64,000 nt of DNA. It comes from an uncultured Aquimarina sp. (GTDB lineage Bacteria > Bacteroidota > Bacteroidia > Flavobacteriales > Flavobacteriaceae). The notes beneath the pieces are model-generated. The model did not search any database, was not told the DNA's origin, and saw only the letters and a program-made list of their open reading frames with translations. Position numbers and translations under genes: made by a program. Of the stretch, positions 59,801 to 64,000 are shown piece by piece (the first letter of the stretch is position 1; every line of letters starts with the position of its first letter). The stretch spans positions 1 to 64,000 of the forward strand of contig CANNBP010000008.1 of assembly GCA_947502885.1 (NCBI GenBank). Direction: 5' to 3'.

Positions 59801-62026
59801 GGTCATATTACCATTACAGGTACTGCAAGAGATCATGAGGACGATGCAAATATTGGTTTTTGGTTAGATGAAGGCACAAGAATACAAACCGGAAAAGCGG
59901 TGACCCTGGATATCACAGGTGAAGGGCAGATAGGAATCAAGCTAGGAGGGTTGATCTCTACAGGTAGTGTTACTCTGACAGGAACGAGTAGAAGTGCAGA
60001 CTCTCCGGCCATCAATATAGAAACTTCTACAGCAAAAGTACAGGGCATTAAAGATATAACGTTAACTGCCAATGTAGGGCCTATTTATACACCTGCAGGA
60101 GTTGCAACGCAACCTCAGTTAGACGCTATAAGCGGAACATCAACCATTAGCGGAATACTGACACCAGGCCAGTCTGCAGGATCAGAGACAGGGCAATTGA
60201 TTGCTGAAGGAGATGTTACCTTGCAGTCTGATGCTACGCTAGAAGTAGATATGAATAATTTTGGTAATGCCGGAGAAGATTATGATCAGTTAATAGTTAA
60301 TGGAGGCTTTGTAAACATTAATGACGCTACATTAGTACTGAAAGATGATACAGGTATGCTTCTTCCAGATCAAATCGTAACGATTGTATTGATCGATAAT
60401 GACGGAATCCACGACAAAGTTAGGGGTACGTTCAAGGATTTACCTAATGGTGCTGCAATCCCGGGTAATAACAAGACCTGGTATATATACTATAACAATG
60501 GTGATGGTAATGATGTGATATTGAGTTCAGAAAAAATAGAGGTACGTCTACATCCAAGAGTATATCTGCAAGGAGCAGGTATCAATCCAAATGCAGATGC
60601 AGTAACATTAATGCGTGATGATTTGCGAATAGAAGGATATGTTCCAACGACTTCTCCTTATAACGATGAGGTAACCATAGATGCATCTGTATTGGCGACA
60701 GAAGGTAGTGATGCCATCGTAGATTGGGTATGGGTAGAGCTTAGAGATAAAGATGACCAAAACAAAGTGATACATGGTTTGTCTGCATTAGTACAACGTG
60801 ATGGAGATGTAGTAGATGTAGATGGAGTCGCAGATCTGGATTTTCCAGGGCTAACGACTAATGATTTTTATATTGCGATAACTCATCGTAACCATTTAGG
60901 AGTAATTTCTGCTATCTCTCATACATTAAGTGAAACCACCACTATAGTAGATTTTACACAGAATACCGAGTCTGCACAAGGCGGAAACCAAGCCCTAACA
61001 GAAGTATCAAACGGTATTTTTGGACTGTTTGCAGGAGACGTTGATGCCAATGCCACCATAGAAGATACCGATGCCAATGGATTGATTCCGCTACTTGGAG
61101 AAGCAGGGTATCACAACAGTGATATTGATGCCAATGGACAGGTGCAAAATACCGATCTACACAATTTGGTGTATCCTAACCTGGGGTACAACCAACAGTT
61201 TTCTAATATAGCAGGTAAGAATATCCAGATACCGAGCGTTCATTTTACCTTTGCCAATGCAAAGATCACTCAGGACGGAGATACTAGTTTCTATGAAGCC
61301 GATATTATGATCGAGAGTACAGAAGCCTTTAAATTAGGTTCTGGGCAGTTGTATATCGATTATAGTCAGACAGCTTTTGGCGAAAATATTGTTGCCAATC
61401 AAAAAATAGAATATTCTCAACCAGAGGGCTCAATATTAGCAGAAAATTATGGAGCTCCAGCTTATCAGGACTTCATGCAAAATGATAATACCAATACCAG
61501 AATATCCTTGTCTTTTCAACAGGGAGTAGGTGTAGGAGTGATTACTGCAAACAATGTAACTGCTACGCCAAGGGTATTGTTTCATATCAGGATACCGTAT
61601 ATCGATGTAAAGCAGAACCCTCAATTATGTTTTGTATCTGATGAGGTATTTAGACATCAGTTCTTTACCGCTTGTGGATCGGGTGTTGCAGGAGCTATAG
61701 ACTGTACTAATAATAGAGGCGTACAGTTACTTAATGATACTTTTGATTGTTCTGGAGCGATACCAGAAGAAGAACCTGAAGAAGAGCCAGAGGTAACCAT
61801 AATAGGAGTAAAGATGTATCCTAATCCAACCACAGATATATTTTATATCAAAGGGTTGGTAGAAAAATCAACCATTTATATCTATGACGTATATGGTAGG
61901 TTGGTATTTCGTAACGATACATATTTAGATGATCCTATTAACATCACTCATCTAGAGGCTGCCTTGTATTGGGTATATGTTACCAATAGTAAAGAAGAAT
62001 ACAGTATGAGCTTGATAAAAAAGTAG
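50873..62026 (+). CDS. Giant adhesin-like T9SS protein with five large repeats
   Basis: 3717 residues. Signal peptide (MKILRLCSILYLFLCVSINAWS), then five homologous units of ~615-650 residues starting near residues 45, 658, 1300, 1948 and 2599. Each opens with a GN..F.D...ND...I..D...YRISDS motif and a DxxN-rich stretch, has a central region of G-N-I-T-I-T-G type strands resembling a parallel beta-helix, and ends with G.L.PG.S.GQ, then YDQL.V.G and IIGTFNGLPNGTAI...WYIYYN..GNDV.L, as in autotransporter passengers. After ~3220 comes a dockerin-like pair of Ca-loops (~3383-3443), a further beta domain and a T9SS sorting domain (~3643-3717). Inferred surface adhesin; ligand unknown. Confidence 0.88.
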   Translation: MKILRLCSILYLFLCVSINAWSFQNFNDSSIAEFETLNKKITPVNNVNIDVSGNLMYTDVIGIDDKISIVLEGSYYRVSNTTAVLVAGTGMKQDKNDVLVPVALVTGQININTQAGDDTFTVDFSKGNIKVPVYYNGGSQNTSSGDDMVLVSSDIIIYDKVEHTFINDHDGYVDVSDNSTINYTGLEPITDNLNTSDRVFTFTGNQGNIESIALEAGGTLDNRIDSDYGESVDFNNPLNSLTINLTGAGDDLLSVRSLASGFNADLIINGDTGDNVGFRNNAIDLGTGNLAITCDLLSIYQNITTTGTITTSSKNTTHIISATVQSNGGNISISSGTEVVSGDFGVINMFGGHVKATGSGTITMNGRAYATRNINFVLSSIFMRSGSSVTTDTGMLEMTGSGIFDGRANIRGIRIEGNSSIQSTTGNVTITGTGMNGANNDNVGVSLASGTIQTGGTVNVTGSGYIGVQLDGIVRDSGNMSLQGTSGSTNAPAITITSSTAKIESNNLLISANVGPINTPNGVAVQELIEANNTTVNGVLAPGQSPGQLIANTNLTVGLGSTVEIEFEGQLTAGSDYDQIVVRGAIDITGTTFNLVDNADAIFSENYTIIDNDGVDPIIGTFNGLPNGTAIVGNGRTWTIHYNGGDGNDVVLVTEPDEPNVYLDNSGNLVFEDPDNVNDTITIIVDGTNYRISDSGKKLIAGLGTTQDGNDALVPITSVTGQININTGSGNDNFTINLTGGNFSDEINYDGGDNNDTLALEGNGSYDQVSYFFYNSSSVVNISGNSTIVYQGLESSVLDQLTARTRVFDINNINDIILNNAPSILEYQIGTTLSGWVDFNFSEAVLAIYTNNSASINYFGTEGNVNLVMGTPLEPVDTVSINADMDLGELNLVSKKLNIYQSVTTKNSVSAFVSGRVFIENGIVQSTLGDVDIYGGRSIPEDKGIHLTGTAEIKTTSGNIRLEGTALENGSFTNAMGIRLENSTRIYSQTGNITLNGATNSIYDESYGIHLANESYIESNGGDIRITGISNTSNNEDSGRHIGVYLVNTALIKTTNAGKVEITGTGGRSDVLGGNHGIVAHGGTTITAENGNVAITGKGTHRDSDGIQVRGAITTTGTGNVIIEGEATSFATNTSINVIPSAQITSGGEITLNATTMPIKTAGGIPSQTQFVANNTIINGVLTPGQSPGQMVVDGNFEINTGDVLRLEINDFTNPGNNFDQLKINGQVTINDATLELVDTSGEFPVDDVVITIIDNDGTDPIIGTFNGLPNGASIMTNGKSWYLHYNKGDGNDVVLSSLATIVDVVVEDGDMIFTDYGSQNDNLTIVVDNVNYRISDSGRALVAGQGATQDGNHVLVPIASVTKAIHLNTRRGNDNIHIDLNGGDFVDEIFYNAGNDTDGLSLLGAATYNNVVHTLDNPGEGKVRITGNSMINYTGIEGSIIDQLDVNERTFTINANTTTRLKTDGTLENQVAIRGYFEIDYNNPNNVLTINGTGGPNGFIQVNGFATGFDAHLVIIKEEDIVRFGPNTNINLGSGILRVIARSVLFRTEVTTQGAIEVISHEGTSFSEANIVSSAGEDININAGLFPNPGLSTYGIDMIESTLRTTSEGNITLSGKAFSDDPSISTRGITMVRSNILTDTGNITITGKGPTMGVNQCKGVIIGLESVIQSNSGNINITGTGGECSGGVNVGVSLVIDMMIKTSGSGHINIDGNSGLTGDYNYGIEMMGTSSITAENGEVIFMGNSTATTGTGHIGVWLEGAVSTTGTGNITVNGRVNSSDNTIGIFLPERDTQIQSGANLHLYAVSGPIYTPDAPTRQALFSANNIFINGVLEPGRSAGQVMINGVLEANVGTTLEIEINDFTTPGVDYDQVIVNGTVNLQDAILTIKDNSGSVSSPQNIILINNDGDDLITGNFFRLPHGTAIPGNQKTWYIYYNLNGNDVLLSTSPPNVHVDGSGNLVFSDPYAVNDNLKINIDGENYRISDSGKPVIAGLGATQDGDEVLVAIASVTGDININTGDGDDVLNIDLGNGNFTDAVNFEGGNDDDGLSVSGTGIHDSNVHTVSSAGEGTIAITGNNTISYTGLEQTITDHLDVNERTFTINVNNFTILEAVGALENQVRISDIATIDYNNPNTALTINGAGSDVGYVYINGFATGFDANLTVVREEDQVRFGDMINTDLGSGALNVTSKIVIFRTDVTTEGPINITSDEAIHMSGSVVQSTAGEDIIMKAGVAPQPGRGFDGLEAFECTIQTFGAGNIILDGKAYTENTSTFLEGMTLFETNIITDTGDITISGTGPATGPLKSTGIQVLFSSEIQSNSGNISVTGIGGNSIGASNIGVLVESSAVRTADTGTITINGTGGMGTEFNYGVDIKNNATILAYGNIAITGTSLDTTGNDPFGINFNASATTLAGTGNIILEGTSGNANASAINISHAGTELQSGGDLVMTANLGPIHTTDGVTGVQTNFVAENDIIINGVLAPGQSIGQMITLGNLTMQSDDTLEIAINDVTTAGTDYDQLKVTEGTININGATLTIIDNSPAINSPATIVIIDGEEPVVGTFNGLPQGTAIAGNSNTWYIYYNQGDGYDVILSSEMFMPNVFLDPSGNMLFVDLYQGNDQLTIRVDGTNYRISDQAKGLIAGARAVQDGKDVLVPIASVTGTININTGEGNDHLNINLDGGDFADEIIYDGGDQTDGMSLSGSNMYTSLTHTLTGDNEEEGTIAITNNNIITYRSIEQTIADPLDVNDRVFELDLDDAIVFDSLGALDNQLDIFRGMVIDYKNPSNSLTINSIGEGRNILMIRGVGDGFDADITVNASERDDVRFDSNKVIDIGNGEFNLNSGTLLFGSNSTVRTTGSIMVNTKSVTSILGRVHSNGGNISIAGGTELTSQDNYSGIFLYSCHIETTGDGAITLDGTAYFNTATDIVLDGILMRRNSRIVTDNGDITLIGKGIDNGLVNYRGIYIEESSRIESNRGHITITGTARDHEDDANIGFWLDEGTRIQTGKAVTLDITGEGQIGIKLGGLISTGSVTLTGTSRSADSPAINIETSTAKVQGIKDITLTANVGPIYTPAGVATQPQLDAISGTSTISGILTPGQSAGSETGQLIAEGDVTLQSDATLEVDMNNFGNAGEDYDQLIVNGGFVNINDATLVLKDDTGMLLPDQIVTIVLIDNDGIHDKVRGTFKDLPNGAAIPGNNKTWYIYYNNGDGNDVILSSEKIEVRLHPRVYLQGAGINPNADAVTLMRDDLRIEGYVPTTSPYNDEVTIDASVLATEGSDAIVDWVWVELRDKDDQNKVIHGLSALVQRDGDVVDVDGVADLDFPGLTTNDFYIAITHRNHLGVISAISHTLSETTTIVDFTQNTESAQGGNQALTEVSNGIFGLFAGDVDANATIEDTDANGLIPLLGEAGYHNSDIDANGQVQNTDLHNLVYPNLGYNQQFSNIAGKNIQIPSVHFTFANAKITQDGDTSFYEADIMIESTEAFKLGSGQLYIDYSQTAFGENIVANQKIEYSQPEGSILAENYGAPAYQDFMQNDNTNTRISLSFQQGVGVGVITANNVTATPRVLFHIRIPYIDVKQNPQLCFVSDEVFRHQFFTACGSGVAGAIDCTNNRGVQLLNDTFDCSGAIPEEEPEEEPEVTIIGVKMYPNPTTDIFYIKGLVEKSTIYIYDVYGRLVFRNDTYLDDPINITHLEAALYWVYVTNSKEEYSMSLIKK
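51008..60530 (+). repeat. Five ~1.9-kb coding repeats of the adhesin
   Basis: Units begin at about 51008, 52846, 54770, 56715 and 58668 (lengths about 1.84, 1.92, 1.95, 1.95 and 1.86 kb). They are clearly homologous in protein but divergent in DNA, so they are old duplications, unlike the nearly identical HYR repeats at the left edge. Confidence 0.85.
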
Positions 62027-62182
62027 TATAGTAATTATTCGAATAAATCTAAGGTTTTCAAAAAAAGAGGGCTTTTAAAAACTAAAGTTAATATGAAATG
62101 TGATTTCAAAACTATAAACATTATTTTATATAAAAAACAAAGAATTACTGTTGTAAAAGAACTATATCAAAGGCAAATACAA

Positions 62183-62190
62183 TAGTTTTG
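62183..62190 (+). promoter_or_regulatory. Putative -7 promoter element of the small T9SS gene
   Basis: TAGTTTTG fits TAnnTTTG and lies 20 bp before the start codon at 62210; -33 not clear. Confidence 0.4.
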
Positions 62191-62209
62191 CAGCGCTAAA
62201 ACATAGTAT

Positions 62210-62686
62210 ATGATAAACAATTACATACCCTTAATACTTTTTTCTTTTGCGATCACATCAATGATCGCACAGGAGAATAGTATATCTTCTGGTGGCAATG
62301 CAACTGGAACAAGCGGAACCTCAAGTTTTTCTGTTGGTCAAATTTTTTATATGACCACTCAAAATGCCAATGGTTCTTTGTCTGAAGGAGTGCAACAAGC
62401 TTTTGAAATCGAAACCTTAAGTAATAATGACTTTGGTTTGACAAAATTAGAGGCAGTTGCATATCCAAACCCTACGATTAATAAACTAAATCTTTATTTG
62501 GGGGATATTGAGATAAAAGATGCTAATTATGATATTCAAGATATTCATGGTAGGTTGATTATAAATAAGGTTGTTGATGGAAAATTGAATATAGTGGATA
62601 TGGAATCCTTTTCGTCAGGAACGTATATTTTAACAGTGAAAAAAGATAATTATCCTTTAAAGACATTCAAAATCATAAAAAAATAA
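62210..62686 (+). CDS. Small T9SS-exported protein
   Basis: 158 residues: signal peptide ending SMIAQ, then a short conserved-looking segment (SISSGGNATGTSGTSSFSVGQIFYMTT ... GSLSEGVQQAFEIE), and a T9SS type A sorting domain (AYPNPTINKLNLYLGD ... FKIIKK). The N-terminal segment is a family I have seen in Flavobacteriia paired with tail-fibre-like proteins, as here (the next gene begins 4 bp later). No catalytic motif. Probably a surface partner or carrier of the next gene product. Confidence 0.8.
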   Translation: MINNYIPLILFSFAITSMIAQENSISSGGNATGTSGTSSFSVGQIFYMTTQNANGSLSEGVQQAFEIETLSNNDFGLTKLEAVAYPNPTINKLNLYLGDIEIKDANYDIQDIHGRLIINKVVDGKLNIVDMESFSSGTYILTVKKDNYPLKTFKIIKK

Positions 62687-62690
62687 ACCA

Positions 62691-64000
62691 ATGAATAAAA
62701 TAATTACTTTTTTGATGCTGATATTTACAATATGCATGATGGCTCAAAATTCTTCTTACAGAATTAACTATCAGGTTGTTGTGAGAAATGTAGATAATGC
62801 CGTGGTTGCAAACGAAGATGTAGGTATAAAAATTACAATTTTGCAAACTTCGGAAACAGGAACAGCTGTGTATTCAGAAACTCAAACAGCAGCAACTAAT
62901 ACTAATGGACTTGTAGATATACTTATAGGAGGAGCTGCTGGTTTTGATGAGATAAATTGGTCTATGGGGCCTTATTTTGCCAAAATTGAAATTGATCCAG
63001 AAGGGGGAGCGAATTATGCCTTGACTACGGTTAACCAACTTGTGAGTGTTCCTTATGCATTACATTCTGCAACCGCAGACGTTGCCGCAACTGCAGATTA
63101 TAATTCTTTGACAAATAAACCCACAACAATTACTGCGGATCAATCTGCTAAGATTGATTTTATAACGGTAACCTCGACAGTGAATTTAGATCAATTACAA
63201 ACGGATGTAATCGCTAACAACGCAAAAATCGGGTTTCCTGGCTTTGGAACCGTACAAGGTACTGCGTTAGAAGGAAATAATGTAATATGGAGAAAATCCG
63301 CTACAAATGATGTTTTTTACAATTTGGGTAATGTGGGTATAGGTGTTGACGAATCAAGTAATTTTAGTGGATCTAAATTACATGTGGGAGGACCAATTTT
63401 GTTTGAAGGAACTCCGGCGGCAACCGTTCCAGGAAGTTTATACTATGATAATACTGGTAGTGGAAGTTTTCATTACATAGATAATACAAACACTGATGTA
63501 ACAATCAATTCAGGAGGCGTTACCTATGCAGGTGGACTTTGGAGTATAGAGAACGGAGATGCAGTAATAAATAATGACGTTATTATCCAAAATAGTTTGG
63601 GTGTTGGGTTAGATGTATCACCAGGAATTGATTTTGGGTTTAATAATCTGATTTTATCAGAAAATAACCTTAGAATATTATTTGATGATAGCGATGATGT
63701 TTCAGGTACCCTACCCGCTAATGATTGGCAAATAGAAATTAATGAATCTGCAAATGGAGGGACCTCTCATTTTGCAATACTTGATGTTACAGGAGGAACT
63801 ACTCCCTTTAAAATTCTTGCAGGAGCGACAGAGAACTCTTTACATATTGCGGCTAACGGTAATGTTGGAATAGGTACAACAGTCCCAAGAAGTAAATTAG
63901 AAGTAGTTGGTGCTGTTAAAGCAGATTCTTTTGTTGGAGATGGTTCTGGAATTACAGGAATAGCAACCGGTACCGGTGGTATTGCTAATACTGGTGATAC
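62691..64000 (+). CDS. Tail-fibre-like exported protein (3' partial)
   Basis: The ATG at 62691 (MNKIITFLMLIFTICMMAQ) begins a frame that is open to the right edge, so the gene is cut; about 436 residues are visible. After the signal peptide comes a segment with a Bacteroidota collar/fibre-like opening (YRINYQVVVRNVDNAVVANEDVGIKITIL ... LVSVPYALHSATAD) and later repeated short elements with GNVGIGT.VPRSKLEVVGAV, typical of long fibre proteins related to phage tail fibres. The end probably carries an intramolecular chaperone or sorting domain beyond the window. It is coupled to the small T9SS gene, 4 bp upstream. Confidence 0.8.
   Translation, partial: MNKIITFLMLIFTICMMAQNSSYRINYQVVVRNVDNAVVANEDVGIKITILQTSETGTAVYSETQTAATNTNGLVDILIGGAAGFDEINWSMGPYFAKIEIDPEGGANYALTTVNQLVSVPYALHSATADVAATADYNSLTNKPTTITADQSAKIDFITVTSTVNLDQLQTDVIANNAKIGFPGFGTVQGTALEGNNVIWRKSATNDVFYNLGNVGIGVDESSNFSGSKLHVGGPILFEGTPAATVPGSLYYDNTGSGSFHYIDNTNTDVTINSGGVTYAGGLWSIENGDAVINNDVIIQNSLGVGLDVSPGIDFGFNNLILSENNLRILFDDSDDVSGTLPANDWQIEINESANGGTSHFAILDVTGGTTPFKILAGATENSLHIAANGNVGIGTTVPRSKLEVVGAVKADSFVGDGSGITGIATGTGGIANTGD

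Noticed and set aside
62691..64000. Prophage tail-fibre gene
   Set aside because: It has a signal peptide and follows a T9SS gene directly; no other phage genes are visible.

Overview
The window is AT-rich DNA from a marine-type member of the Bacteroidota, almost certainly family Flavobacteriaceae (an Aquimarina-like genome is my best guess). This rests on three things: at least eight proteins end in the C-terminal domain used for export by the type IX secretion system (T9SS, YPNP...G.Y...V..K pattern); several candidate promoters carry the Bacteroidota -7 element TAnnTTTG; and the gene families (DUF3298 lipoprotein, TPR-HTH regulator, LytTR two-component pair, GEVED and HYR repeat proteins) are typical. 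No tRNA, rRNA, IS element, integrase or CRISPR array was seen.

Layout. 1-2291: end of an HYR-repeat T9SS protein and a short paralogue of its sorting domain. 2411-7000: housekeeping and small genes (thioesterase, EamA transporter, ArsC-like protein, DinB-like protein, FG-GAP lipoprotein, DUF3298 lipoprotein). Here the 3' end of the DinB-like gene is present twice, flanking the FG-GAP gene. 7162-14663: PLP enzyme of sulfur amino acid metabolism, NADP-type glutamate dehydrogenase, recO, a TonB-dependent receptor, a HAD phosphatase, a SnoaL-like protein and a lipoprotein. 15084-25567: three tandem secreted metzincin-type metalloproteases with mosaic C-terminal domains. 25644-28034: molybdate transporter operon modABC. 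28120-31118: four small or unknown genes. 31196-34963: large BNR/sortilin-like T9SS protein. 35137-40842: a TolC/HlyD/ABC export operon whose ABC protein has degenerate ATPase motifs, preceded by tetR plus a small membrane protein. 41126-44054: TPR histidine kinase and LytTR response regulator. 44237-48660: membrane/lipoprotein genes and a LemA-DUF1266-DUF3137 cluster. 48918-64000: a TPR-HTH regulator, a tiny coiled-coil gene, a 3717-residue adhesin-like T9SS protein built from five ~1.9 kb repeats, a small T9SS protein and the start of a tail-fibre-like exported protein.

How it fits together. Much of the window serves the cell surface: secreted proteases (one with chitin-binding-like modules), a giant adhesin, repeat proteins, a TonB receptor and an exporter. 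The most interesting unexplained signals are: (i) a pair of direct repeats with 21-bp spacing placed exactly 160 bp before the start codon of two paralogous protease genes, the geometry expected of a LytTR-type regulator; (ii) the duplicated, still codon-conserved 3' end of the DinB-like gene around a single lipoprotein gene; (iii) the degenerate ABC exporter; (iv) a G9 tract inside a membrane-protein gene; (v) the five-repeat giant adhesin, whose passenger resembles type V autotransporters but whose export signal is T9SS. All function calls are from reading the sequence; no database search was run.
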